A DNA stretch of 64,000 nt from Dugong dugon (GCA_030035585.1 CM057477.1:61299447-61363446); one strand, 5' to 3'. Counted from the stretch's first letter, positions 24,382 through 35,800 are shown. The notes: generated from the letters alone by a model not told the origin. Numbers and translations are program-made.

Positions 24382-24514
24382 ACCAAATCCATTGCTGTCA
24401 AGTCAATTTTGACTCACAGCAACCCATAAAACAGAGTATAACTGCCCCCACAGAGTTTCCAGGGAGTGTCTGGTGGATTTGAACTGCTGATCTTTTGGTT
24501 AGCAGCCATAGCTC
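24382..24514 (-). repeat. AfroSINE at the start of the second tandem unit
   Basis: Starts after a ccaaaccaaacc tract and reads to gttagcagccatagctct, where it is cut short before the tRNA-like head. Its partner at 23953-24097 keeps the head, so the second unit has a deletion at the junction. Confidence 0.88.
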
Positions 24515-25267
24515 TGTAAAAATGGCATGGGGGCAGTGTTTGAGTACTCTAACTTCCCAAGGGGGAAGGAGAATCAAGATCAACAGCCCAAGGCTGATTC
24601 CTATGAGGCGGGAGTCAGACATGCCTCTTTTTCCTCCATCTTTATCAATTATGACACCAACTGTCCCTCACATGGCACTTTCTACTTCTCTGCTGGGTTT
24701 GATAATTCATTGCAATGGCCACAAAGAACTCAGACCATACTACAATTATGAGATTTATTTGGGAAGTAACAGGTCACAATTCAGGCTCAGGAATACTCAA
24801 GGATACGGTTCTTCCATCAGGACAGCCTCTTCCCAGCCATGCTCGCAGGCACGCCTCTTGCTGGCCATAGACCTCTGCCCAATGGCACTCAGCTTTCTCT
24901 CTTTGTGGGCTGGAAAGCCCACCACACCGTCTCCTACTCACAGGTCTCTGCCACCCGGTCTCTGCTGCTTTGCGCTGTCTTCAGGTTACAGCTCACTCCC
25001 TGTCTCCTGAGTCCAGGAGCTTCTCAGCACAGGGATCTTGGGTCCACAGGATGTGCTAGCTCCTCCTGGCTGTTCCTCCTTGGTGGTGGTAGAATCTTCT
25101 CTTTCCTGCCTCTGGGGTGGCTTATGTCAAGCCCAGTGAGATGGCAAAACTAACCAATCCCCTTGGTGGGCCACAATTACCATATCTGCACAGTCCTGCC
25201 CAATCACTTGGGTAGGAGTTACAAGACCATGGATAGAAAGGGCACACAAAAGTGATCCATCACACTG
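24515..25267 (-). mobile_element. LTR-like segment, second tandem unit
   Basis: The left part repeats the 24098-24369 unit. It continues into about 500 bp homologous to 25293-25945. The segment caggagcttctcagcacagg and the nearby ctccttggtggtgg are also seen, diverged, in the solo LTRs at 12229, 44632 and 46548, so this is a relative of that LTR family. I see no flanking duplication. Confidence 0.65.
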
Positions 25268-25945
25268 CAAGTTTTTAACCACTGTGTCTTACAATTCAGG
25301 TTCAGGAATGCTCATGACACAGTTTTTCCACCAGGACAGCCTTTTCTTAGCCATGCCCACAGGCGTGCCTCTCTCTGGCCCCTCAGCCTCTGCCCTGCTA
25401 GGGCAAGTGTTACAAAGGTCTTTTAGTTCTGCGGATAAGTGCCCCAAGGTGCCCCACTCCACCAGTAAGCCTCGGCCCAAAGACACTCAGCTCCAGCTCA
25501 CGGGCCAGCAAACCAAGCTCCACCAAGTTCCCGGAGGCACCCTACTCCTCCAGCAAGCCCACTTTCCAAAGGCACGCAGCTTTCTTGCTCCATGGGCCAG
25601 GAAGCCCACTGCACCATCAACTTTCGCTGTTTCTCTGCCACCGTTTCTCATCGTCATCTTCAGCGTTACAGCTCCCTCTCGTTCAGTCTCCTGGTTCCAG
25701 GAGCTTCTCAGTGCAGGAATTCCAGGCCCAAAGGATTCACTCCATTCTTGGCTCTTCTTCCTTGGTGGTGATGAGATCTTCTCCCTGGTCTGGAATTGGC
25801 TCTCTTTTAAGCCTAGCAGGATGGCAATCCCTTTGGTGGGCCATAATTACCTTATTTGCACAGTCCCACCTAACCACTTGGGTGGGAGTTATAAGACCAT
25901 GGCAAGAAAGGCCACACAAAAGCAATCCATTACACTGCAGTCCAT
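25268..25945 (-). mobile_element. LTR-like segment, third tandem unit
   Basis: Begins with a remnant resembling the head of an AfroSINE (tttttaaccactgtgtc), then repeats the body of the previous unit from attcaggttcaggaatgctc to aagcaatccattacactgca. It carries about 130 bp that the previous unit lacks. A plus-strand frame of 224 residues spans it, but this is repeat-derived and resembles no protein that I know. Confidence 0.6.
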
Positions 25946-26363
25946 AATATTATTTTAGGCCTGTTCTTTGTGGTCAGTGCCTGTGAGCTATCAGTTATTA
26001 AGTATTTAAAGCATCATTGTTGCCCTTATCAAAATGAAACGTGGGAAATAATATATGTTTGACTTCTACTTATGGCAAAGAGAGAGTAGTGGGGATTGGA
26101 TTTACCCTCCTGTCTGAAACAACTAAAAAGCCAGATAAAATATATGAAACATGGTTTTTAGATATTGGACATCAGGAAGTACAATACAATGATTCCTGAG
26201 AGAATGGAAACAAAGTGAGCCATATGATCACCCCAGCTTACTGCCATGAGAGAGTTTCCAGGCTGCAGTGTTAAGAGGAGGAACCCCAGTGGAACCTGCC
26301 AGTCTCCTTGAGTAAAGACAGAACTGGCAGTTTGGGGAGACCAAGGCAGCTACCGTTTGAAGG

Positions 26364-26432
26364 TATCTAGCACCTAACAAGCTAAAATTCACAATGTCTG
26401 GCTACAAATGAAAAATTACCAGGTGTGGTAGA
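26364..26432 (+). repeat. Exact 69-bp direct repeat, first copy
   Basis: Identical to 26864-26932, exactly 500 bp away. It spans L1M sequence and the first nine bases of the MLT1 LTR. Confidence 0.95.
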
Positions 26433-26454
26433 AAGGAGAGAACTGCTGAGAAAG

Positions 26455-26490
26455 AGAGAGGGAGAGAGAGAGAGAGGAGAGAGGGAGAAC
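26455..26490. repeat. (GA)n purine simple repeat
   Basis: Runs of gagagaggga on the plus strand within the L1M region. Confidence 0.85.
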
Positions 26491-26863
26491 ATGCAAGCTC
26501 AGAGATCTAAAGAGGGTCCACCTTGAGTCTTCAGCTAAGAACTGATGACTCTATTTGTGTGAAGGCTGAGAAAAGAACCAACCAAAAGGATTAGAATGAG
26601 CAATCCTTAGAGCTCATCAAGAAATGGGAAGAGTTTGTTTCTCCATCAGCTAGAGTAAAAACACCTCATAATTCATGAGTTGCTGTGTAGACTATTCAGA
26701 ACAGTATTGCTTCAGTAGTAGGACAAAATTAGCTCTAGACTAAAAGCTGTTCTGATATTTCACAACAAAACTTAAAAGCAAGCCTCTAAAGGCTCCAGCT
26801 GTTTCTAACCAACTTAAATGTGTCCTAGATCAAATTTCAAGGATCTTTACAGGAATACAAAAA

Positions 26864-26932
26864 TATCTAGCACCTAACAAGCTAAAATTCACAATGTCTG
26901 GCTACAAATGAAAAATTACCAGGTGTGGTAGA
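26864..26932 (+). repeat. Exact 69-bp direct repeat, second copy
   Basis: This copy is the native one, since it continues without a break into the full MLT1 LTR. Confidence 0.95.
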
Positions 26933-27444
26933 TTAATTCCCAGAACCTGTGAATATGTTAATTTACATGACAAAGGAGAATTAAGGCTGCTTTTAAGAGT
27001 TTAAGTAGGTTAGAATAAGACAGAATAAGGTTGTTAATCAGCTATCTTTAAATTAGAGAGATTATCCTGGATTATCTGAGTAGGCCCAATGTAGTCACAA
27101 GGGCCTCAAAACTAGGAGAAAAAAAAAAAGTGGAAGAAGGCAGGAGAGAGAAGGTCAGAGTGAATGGATGTGAGAAGGACTCAACCAGCCATTGCAAGCT
27201 TTGAAGATGCAAGGGGCCATGAACCAAGGAATGCAGGCAGCCTTTAGGAACTGGAAAAGTCAAGGAAATGGATTCTTCCCTAGATCCACCAGAAAGGAAT
27301 GAAGCCCATGTGACAACTTGATTTTAGCCCAGTAAGAGCCATATCAGACTTGTAACCTACAGAACTAGAAGGTAATAAATCTGTATGGTTTTAAGCCATG
27401 AAGTTTGTGGTAATTTTTTACAGCAGCAGTAGGAAACTAACACA
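26924..27444 (+). mobile_element. MLT1-type MaLR solo LTR
   Basis: Contains ggattatctgagtaggccca, agccaaggaatgc-like sequence, and the typical MLT1 3' end (ttttaagccatgaagtttgt and aggaaactaacaca). The flanks ccagg and ccaac are a decayed 5-bp duplication. It splits the L1M. Confidence 0.85.
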
Positions 27445-28886
27445 CCAACCATACAAAAAAGCAGGAAAATATGATTCAAAATGAGAAGGAAAAAAAAAAA
27501 AATCAATAGGAACAGAAATGACACAGATGACAGAATTAGTAGATAAGGATATTAAAAAAGCTACAACTGTTTATCATGTGTTCAAGAAGGTAGAAGAAAG
27601 ATTGAATCTTTCAAAAATGAAAACAACATAAAGATTTTGTCAGACAATAAACTGAAATAATCCATCATCAGCAGACCTACACTACAAGAAATGTTAAAGT
27701 TCTTTAGGCAGAAGAAAATTACGAGATATAAATCTTGATCTACACAAAGAAAAGAAAAGAATAATATTGCAAATGGTAAATATGTGATTAAATATGAAAA
27801 ACTTTTTTTTCTTATTTTAAACTCTGAAAGATAATTGACCAAAAAAGGCAAACATACTAACAGAGTATATGCCAGCAATAGCACATAGGGCAATAGAATG
27901 AAATAAAAGTATGCTGTTGTATCGTGAAGTGGAAAGTCAATAAAGGAGATACAATTGTAATCCTAAAAGATACTCAATCCAAAAGAAAGTAGTAACAGTG
28001 GTAAAAAATAATAAAGACACACGTAAAATAAAATAATAAGAAGATAGTAGATGTAAAGTCAACTACACTGATAATCACATTACATATAAATGGTCCAAAT
28101 AGCCCCAATTAAAAGGCAGAGATTTTCATTTTGGACACAGTACCTAAAATAAACTCACTTTAAATATGAAGTCATATATAGGTTAAAAATAAAAGGATCA
28201 AGAAATATATAACAGGCTAACACTAATCAAAAGAATGCTGTGGGGGCTATAATAATATTACAAAAAATAGATTTCAGAGCAAAAAAAAAAAAAAATTACC
28301 ATGGATAAAAAGACTCACTTCAGAATGATAAAGGAGTTAGTCAATTCATAGAGAGAACATAACATTCACGCACTGAATAACAATGCTTCAAAATATGTAA
28401 AATAAAAACTGATAGGACTAAAAATTGAAGTAGATAAATCCACAATAACAGTCAGATATTTCAACAACCCTCTCTCAATAACTGTTAGAGTAAGCAGGCA
28501 GAAAATTAGTAAGGAGGTAGAAAACTTGAAAAACACTATCAACCAATTTGAGCTAATCAACAGTTATAGAATATTTCACCCAACAATAGCAGAAAACACA
28601 TTCTTTTCATTACTCATTTACCAAAATAGACCATATTCTGAGTATAAAACAAAACTCAATAAAACTACAAAGGTACAAGTCATATGAAGTATGTTCTCTG
28701 ACCACGATGGAATTAAATCAATGACGTAAAGATATCTGGAAAATCACCAAAATTTGGAAACTAATAACACATTTCTAAAGAACGTATAGGCAAAAGAATA
28801 AATCAAAAGGGAAATTAAAAATTAAACTAAATGAAAATGAAAACACAACATATCAAAATTTGTGGGATGCAACTAAAGCATTACTT

Positions 28887-29052
28887 AAAAAAAAACCCAA
28901 ACTCATTGCCATTGAGTCTATTCAACTCATAGCGACCCTACAGGACAGAGTGGAACTGCCCCATAGGGGTTACCAAGGAGCGGCTGGTGGATTTGAACTG
29001 CCAACCTTATGGTTAGTGCCAAATGCTTAACCACTGTGCCCCCAGGGCTCCC
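28887..29052 (-). repeat. AfroSINE inside the ancient L1M
   Basis: Reads in reverse from cccagggctccc to cattgccattgagtctattc, with an A-run at its left edge as a tail. Confidence 0.92.
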
Positions 29053-30250
29053 AATGAAACCAAAGGCTAGTTCTTTGTGAAGATAAACTAAATTGATAAA
29101 CCTCTAGAAAAAGAGAGAACATTAGGCCTGAGAGATGTAACATAACTATAGATTCTACAAATACTACAAGTATAAATAAAGGAACATTATGAACAAATTT
29201 ATGTCAATAAATTTGACAACTTGAATGAAACAGATTTCTCAAAGGTACTACCAAAGTTCACTAAAGGAGAAAGAGTCAGTATAGCTCTATATCTATTAAA
29301 GAAATTGAGTTTGCAGTTAAAATCATCACAAGAAAACTCCAGGCCCAGATGATGTCACCAGGGAAAGCTACCCTAGTAGAAATTAAACATTAAGAAGAAA
29401 TAATAGTAATTCTATACAAACTCTTTCTTGCTATTTCTTCAAGAAAATTGAAGAGGAAGGGACACTTCTCAATTTATTCCATAAAGCCAGTGTTACCCTG
29501 ATACCAAAATCAGCAGGCATTAGAAGAAAATTATAGAACAATATCCTTCATGAACTTTGATGCAACAAAATTCTTAACAAAATCTGGGCAACCTGAATCC
29601 AGTGATCTATAAAAAGGACAATACATCTTGACCAAGTATGGTTGATTAACATTAGAAAGTAAGTCAACATAATTCATTAAATTAACAAGAAAAAGACAAA
29701 ACATGATCATATCAAAAAATGCAGAAAAAGCAACTGACAAATTCCAACATCCACTACTGTTCGCAAACTGAAAATTGAAAGGAACTTCCTTAACTTAAAG
29801 GGGATGTACTTAAAACCTACAGGTATCATCATAGTTAATGGTGTTTTCCTCATAAGATCAGGAACAAGGCAAGTATATGATTGTTATTACTTCTGTTCAG
29901 CCACTGATACACACGACATATAGATGAATTTCACAATAATTAAACTGAGTGAAAGAAGCCAGAAACTGAGTACATTTTGTATTACTCCATTTATACAAAA
30001 TTCTAGAAAATGCAGAATTATTTATAGAGACAGATAGCAGCTCGGTGGTTGCCTGGGAACAGGAGGGTTGAGTGGATGAGAGGAAGAGATTACAAAGAAG
30101 AACAAGGAAAACTTTTAGGGGTGATGGATACGCTCACTATTTTGATTGTGGTGATGGCTTCACAAGTGTATACACATGTCAAAACATCAAATTGTACAAT
30201 TTAAGTATGTGCAGTTTATTGTATGTCAATTATGTCTCAAAGCTATATAA

Positions 30251-31435
30251 CCAACCCTTGAGGTCACCTGTAAAAATGTAAGCACTGTCACAGTGCACCA
30301 AGTTGAATTCAGCCAAAACCTTGGTCTGAGCCAGGGGAATGCCTTATAGGAAGGCATGGTTGTGGTCCCTGATATCACCTTAAAAACATCAGGTGTGCAT
30401 ATGTAAAGTTTCCTAAAGAGATAATAGATAATAGATGCCACTTTAAACAAACACTGTCTGCTATTATGCCAATTCTATACTCTTAGAAGTCAACCAGATG
30501 CATATTAGGGAGTATAGATGTACTGTAGAAAATGTGGCATGAAACATTGCTGAGCCCTCAAGAGATTGTGAAAATTACAGATGATTTGGTAGGGTTATTC
30601 TAATTTTCACTCTCAACTCAATCCAAAAGGAAAAAATGCCTCCCAAGTAACATAAAAATTTGCAGAGTTCTAGATGTCCCTGTATATCTGAATTTATTCA
30701 ACAGAAATTCTTCTCCCAAGTTGTTAAATTTCAAGACTTCTCCTTAGAGCCAGGAGCAGAATAAGAAAAACACAGATGGCTCAACCTCACAGTAATAATA
30801 ATTCAAGGCAAGCAAACCTTAAGCTGTTTGTATTTCAGATTAAAATAGAAACAAGGAGAGAAACATCACCATCCCCAGTGCTAAAATGAATATTAAGACA
30901 AATCTAATTCAGATATTTTTAATACTGCCATACAATTATTTTAGCTTTGTAATCCTTGAGAAATCCATACACCCTTCTATTACTTCCCTTAGAATCTGGT
31001 ATTTTAAATACATTCTATATGCTCAGTAAATAAGATCTACTTATTTACTCAAAGGCAACAGACCCCATGGTACTATCAACCAAGGCTTCCCCCATGGGCT
31101 CTTGCTGCTGCTGTTTCTCGGGCTGCAATTCCAGAAAAAAAGTTCTCGGCAAAACAAGAAATGACACCATTACCATCGACAGGGATTCTTCTGACACTGT
31201 GGAGATGCTTTACTGAATAAGTACAAAGCCAGTCTGTCATTAGCAGAATGCATGGATTTGTTTGGTGATGGCTTTACTCCTTCCGGACATTGCCCTGTGG
31301 GCGACTGACTCTCAGCTCTAACTATCCTTCTTCTCTCCTTTCCTGCAAGTGTTTTCACACCTTTCTTAGGTATGTGTCCCAGAACGGCAGGGCCGCCCTG
31401 ACAGGGAGACAGTACCACACGGTGCAGGAGGCAGA
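30251..31435. other. Intron stretch without recognised repeats
   Basis: No gene or clear repeat. A minus-strand frame of 99 residues at 31170-31469 overlaps the MIR that follows and is not supported. Confidence 0.5.
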
Positions 31436-31662
31436 TGGGCTGTGAAGCCAGACAGCCTGTGCCACTCACTGCCAGCTGGGCTCAGATTACTCACCCTCTC
31501 TGTGTCACGGTATGCTTATTTGTAAAACGAGGTACTAACAGCACCCGCTTTGTGGGGGTGAGGATTAGATGAGATAATATCTATGAAGTGCTTAGGGAAC
31601 AATACCTGGCACATAGTACAATAAAGGTAAGCAATTATTATTATTATTATTATTATTATTTT
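31436..31662 (+). repeat. MIR element followed by (ATT)n
   Basis: Contains ggtatgcttatttgtaaaac, gaggattagatgagataata and acctggcacatagtacaata. An (ATT)n run at 31637-31662 follows, and the L1 sits directly next to it. Confidence 0.82.
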
Positions 31663-32173
31663 ATTGTACTTCAGGTGAAGGCTTACAGAATAGTTTCTAA
31701 TGAAACAGTAGTACACATATTGTTTTATGACATTGGTTAACAACCCCACAACATGTCAACCCTCTCCCTTCTCAACCTTTTTTTTTTTTTTTTGATGAAA
31801 ATATACAGAGCCAAAGATACACCATTTCAAAAATTTCTACGTGCACAGTTCAGTGACATCGACTACGCTCTTCCAGTTGTGCTGCTATTCTCATTTTAGA
31901 TAAAGGCTTACAGAACAAAATAGTTTCTCATTTAACAGTTAGTACACGTGTTGCCCTATGACAATGGTTAACAACCTCATAACACATCAACATTATCTTT
32001 ACTCAACCTTGGGTTCCCTATCACCAGCTTCCTTGTCCCCTTCTGCCTTCTGGCCCTTGTCACTGGACTATTGTACCTCATTAGTCCTTTAGGCCAGTAA
32101 ATCTGGTCTTTTTTTTGTGAGTTAGAATTTTGTTCTACATCCTTCTCCAGCTCTGTCCAGAACCCTCTGTTGT
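31663..32173 (-). mobile_element. L1 LINE 3' fragment with the same doubled 3' end
   Basis: In element sense it has a young L1 3' UTR, an inserted old L1-like terminus (about 31776-31880) and a second young terminus (31663-31775). This is the arrangement seen at 14400-15872. It has also lost about 130 bp of 3' UTR between cattagtcc and tttaggccagtaa (near 32083). A SINE joins its truncated 5' end directly. Confidence 0.88.
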
Positions 32174-32308
32174 CCATAGAGTTTTTAATAGCTGATTTTT
32201 CAGAAGTAGATCCCAGGCCTTTCTTCCGGGGCGTCTCTGAGTGAACTCGAACCTCCAACCTTACAGTTAGCAGCGGAACACATTAACCATTTGCACCACC
32301 CAGGGGAA
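32174..32308 (-). repeat. AfroSINE fragment
   Basis: Reads in reverse from gcaccacccaggggaag through the B-box region (gaactcgaacctccaacc) to the middle of the element. The 3' part is missing, cut at the junction with the L1. Confidence 0.88.
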
Positions 32309-32309
32309 G

Positions 32310-32525
32310 CCACCACCCATTACTGAGTACCTTCTGCATACGTTGCAGTGTACAAAGGGCTTCGTATGTATTACCTTATTGTTTCCCACAACAACCTCAT
32401 GAAGTAGATGATATAACTCCCATTTTCCAGACAAGGAAACTGAGGCTGAGAGAAGCGAAATCATGCCCAAGCTTACGTGTCTGGTCAGAGTATTTCTGGA
32501 CAGACCCCCCGGCTCTCAGCCCGTG
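32310..32525 (-). repeat. MIR element
   Basis: Contains cattttccagacaaggaaac and tgaggctgagagaagcgaaa, the reversed MIR core. Confidence 0.85.
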
Positions 32526-33089
32526 GTTTTCCGACTCCACCATGTGGCTTCCCAATCCAAAAGGTGTTCTGAGCAAAGGCATTCAGGAGGAAAACAAAAC
32601 TGTCAGGAGGCAGAGTTTGAAACAGTGCAGAGTCTTTGAAACCATTAACAGAAGAGCAATCTTAAGTACTGCTGGGTAAAACACAGTTTCCTTGACACAT
32701 CTGCACACCAAGATAGCAATCATCATTGCTGGGTCATCTCTGTGTGGCAGTATAAGGTACTTGAAATAATAATCAACGTTCTCCTGGTTTTACCTTGGCT
32801 CCTACTCTAAACTGTAATTCACCTGGACTGTTCACTCCCTCAGAGAAGGAGATTATGCAGAAAGCACTGAGAAATGTGTAGCATTGTGCATCCCGGCATC
32901 ACAGGGGCAGGAAGGACCTTTAGCATCAAGATCTAGAGTAAGGCTTCCCTGCTCCGCAAATGAGAGGGGAAAATTCTCTGATGGTGCTCGAGTGGGCACA
33001 CTTTTCTGTATATTTGTAATATTTCATGATTAAAGATTAAGAAGTAATTATTTATAAGCAGAAGAAAATCATTACCTTATAATTTCAAT

Positions 33090-34150
33090 GGGCTCATAAC
33101 TACCAGAAAAAATCTCAAGATTAATTTTGAAAGAAAACTTATAATGGCTAACTTTTTATACTGTCACATTTCTATAAAAACATAATAACTGAAGTTAAAT
33201 TCAAACCTCAAACTACTAAAAATATTTGCAACTATATATATGACATATGTTGTTGTTAGCTGCCACTGAGTCAGCCCCTGACTCATAGTGACCCCATATA
33301 CAATGGAATAAAACCTTGCCCAGACCTGAGCCATCCTCATGATTGGTTGTGATCAGACCCTTGTGATCCATGGGGCTTTCACTGGCTGATTTTCTGGAGT
33401 AGATTGCCAGGTCTTTCTTCCTAGTCTGTCTTAGTCTGAAAGTTCTGCTGAAACCTGTTCAGCATCACACAAGCCTTCAGTGACAGATGGGTGCTGGGTA
33501 CACAGGGGATGCACTGTCTGGAAATCAAACCCTGATCTCCCACATGGAAAGCAAGAATTCTACTACTGAACCACGACTGCCTCCTATATGACATATAAAG
33601 GGTCAAAATCTACAATATACAAAGAACTCTAATAAATCAACAATGAAAAAAACGAGAATGCTTCAATAGCTAATGAGTAAAACAAACAAAAGCAAACAGG
33701 GAATTCACAAGGGAAGAAACAGATATGGTCAATTAAGGATGTAAAAAAGGTTCAGATAAAATAAAAGCAAAATACTTTTCACCGTCTTGTTAACAAAAAT
33801 TTGAAGTAGAAATATCCATTTCAGCAAGGATTTGAGGAAGTGATCAATAATATGTATGACTGAATCAACTGTTGTGTATCCCAAGAATATTTACTGACAG
33901 AAGAAAAGTTCCTTTTCTTCCCGCTGGTTAAAAAAAAAAAAAAAAAAAAAAGTGATAAACAACATAATTGAAATGGCCTCAATGTTTTAGAAAGAAAAGC
34001 ATTTGTTTATATATTTTAGAAAAAGAAAAATGACTAGAGGAACTACATCAAGGCCTCAGTAGTGGTTGTTTCTGAACCATCAAATTAAAACATTTTTTTT
34101 CTTTATTCATACTTCTATATATTCAAAACTTTTATACTAAAAATATGCTA
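33090..34150 (+). repeat. Old L1M fragments around a SINE
   Basis: The sequence aaatctacaatatacaaaga, then actctaataaatcaacaatg, matches the C-terminal ORF2 region of old L1M. Diverged L1M-like 3' sequence continues to about 34150. An A-run lies at 33931-33951. The SINE at 33249-33584 interrupts it. Confidence 0.55.
33249..33584 (-). repeat. tRNA-Gly-headed SINE with an AfroSINE-like body
   Basis: It is flanked by a perfect 12-bp duplication, tatatgacatat, at 33237-33248 and 33585-33596. Read in reverse its head resembles tRNA-Gly: an A box TGGTTCAGTAGTAG (33573-33560) and a B box GGTTTGATTTCC (33531-33520), with AGAATTCTTGC between. The body then contains ggcaatctactccagaaaat and ends in sequence like the AfroSINE 3' part (gtcactatgagtcag). 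At 336 bp it is much longer than the ordinary AfroSINEs here, whose heads have a different A box. Confidence 0.88.
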
Positions 34151-35010
34151 TTCAAACTTTCTTCTGTACATACCAAGTTCCTTCTTTTTTAAAAATATTT
34201 GCGATGGGAAATAAACGAGATAGAATTCGTGTTACACGTTCTTCCATATCATTAGTGAGACACATAGATGATGTAAATAATTTCTTTCTAACAACGTAGT
34301 TGTTGCTGTCCCAAGAGGATTATTTAAAATTGGATAGGTAGGCCTATTGGAAAATCTAACTTTATATAAAATAATTTTGGGGACTAGAAGACTACTTTGG
34401 CATGGGTAGACAGGAATGAAGGGAACCCAAATACAACACCATAGTAAGGTTATTTTTCCCCAAGCTGCTTTCCATTCAGTATGTCTGTAACTGAGAGAGA
34501 AGTTTATGGAAATAGCGTTCACCAAAGAATGATAATAGTAACCCCTATTTTTTACCACCCACTATTGACTTGATGTAAAATTTTCAGCTTTTTGTTTGGA
34601 CAATTAAAAAGTCATAAATGAAATTACTTTTAGGTATTAGAATTGAAGTGGTACAAGAACATGGCATCAAACCTCAAACCACTAAAAATGTTTGGAAAAT
34701 TAACTTTATTAAATAGAAATTCTCCTTAGCTGTTTTGTAGAAAATTTTTATAACTAATTTTTAACACATTTTAGTTCATTATTTGCAGTAGCCTTTGACC
34801 AAAAGCTTTCAATCTTTCAATTTATATGAGGAATTAGAGTTCAAATATCAAAACGTAACTTGATGACATTAACTACAGATAGAAATGGGTTGTGAAACTC
34901 CATAAAAAAAAAAGTTTTAAAAAATTAACTCCAGTAAGTTTAGAAAAGGGAGAATAAAATCATATGAAGTTTTAGAGTTCTTTGAAGTTAAAGCCGCATT
35001 AATGACACAG
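34151..35010. other. AT-rich intron stretch without recognised repeats
   Basis: I see no gene and no repeat that I can name. Some of it may be diverged L1. Confidence 0.4.
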
Positions 35011-35014
35011 TAGC

Positions 35015-35130
35015 CGCCAGTGGTGGGCTCAAACATAACAACGATTGTGAGGATGGTGCAGGACTGGCAGTGTTTCGTTCTGTTGTACATGGGGTCGCTA
35101 TGAGCCGGAACTGACTCGACAATACCTAAC
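35015..35130 (+). repeat. AfroSINE-related 3' fragment, left arm of an inverted pair
   Basis: Contains gtgggctcaaacataacaac, gattgtgaggatggtgcagg and tgtacatggggtcgctatga, the longer AfroSINE 3' region. It is the inverse of 35140-35246. Confidence 0.85.
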
Positions 35131-35139
35131 GCCAACAAC

Positions 35140-35246
35140 ATATTATAGCAACCCTACGTACAACAGAAGGAAACACTGTCTGGTCCTGTGCCATCCTCAC
35201 AATTGTTGTTATGCTTGAGCCCACTGTTGGGGCCACTGTGCTCATC
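35140..35246 (-). repeat. AfroSINE-related 3' fragment, right arm of an inverted pair
   Basis: Its reverse complement reads agtgggctcaagcataacaa, caattgtgaggatggcacag and ttctgttgtacgtagggttg, closely matching the left arm. Confidence 0.85.
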
Positions 35247-35270
35247 CACGCATATATATATATATTTTTC

Positions 35271-35800
35271 CCCAGCAAGTATTAATAAGTGCCTTCTATG
35301 TGCCAGGCATTGTTCTAGGAACTGGGGACATAACTTTTCAACAAGACAGACTTGCTCCTTACTCTCTTGCAGCTTACCTCCTAGTGGGAATTAATAGAAA
35401 ATAAACAAGAAAGAAATAAATTATTCTTAGATAGTGCTAAGTGACATTACAGGGATGTAAAGACTTACCTGGGGATGGGAAGGGAGAAAGGAAGCTACTT
35501 GGTTGGTCAAGGGAGGCCTCTCTGGAAATGTTACTTATGAGTTGAGATTTGCATAAAGGCACAAGGAGGAAGTGGATAGATCTGGGGGAAGAGATTCTAG
35601 GCAGAGGAACTGGATAGTACAAAGGCCCTCAGGCAGAACACACATAGTGTGTTCCAGAACTAAAAGGAGGCCAGTGTGGGTGGAGCCTCGTGGGCAAGGG
35701 GTACAGTGAAGACATGTGAGATTAAACAGTCAGCAGGGTCAGATCATGGTTTTTGAATATTGCTTCCCAGAGCCTCCTCATCCCTACTGTTCAGCCAAAT
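35271..35800 (-). repeat. L2 LINE fragment
   Basis: Starts with gtgccttctatgtgccaggc and attgttctaggaactgggga, the reversed L2 3' end, then tgcagcttacctcctagtgg and G-rich L2 sequence to about 35800. Confidence 0.75.

Larger units (their letters stand above)
26050..30250 (+). mobile_element. Ancient L1M LINE with internal deletions and two later insertions
   Basis: From 27445 it follows the old mammalian L1M layout: an ORF1-like 5' part, then the endonuclease region of ORF2 (around 28040-28760, including ttctctgaccacgatggaat), a shortened reverse-transcriptase region (29260-29880), and an L1M-type 3' end (gtgcagtttattgtatgtca at 30209-30228). All frames are broken. Much of ORF2 is missing between about 29880 and 29930. 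The MLT1 LTR at 26924-27444 and the AfroSINE at 28887-29052 both interrupt it. Confidence 0.75.

Noticed and set aside
24495..25010. 171-residue plus-strand open frame
   Set aside because: It sits in the same SINE/LTR composite; the translation is repeat-derived.
25284..25958. 224-residue plus-strand open frame
   Set aside because: It lies wholly in an LTR-like repeat, antisense to that element, has no domain that I recognise and no splice or promoter context. GC-rich repeats often leave long chance frames.
33514..33584. A possible tRNA-Gly gene on the minus strand
   Set aside because: The A and B boxes are present, but the cloverleaf is degraded and the sequence is the head of a SINE with a target-site duplication.
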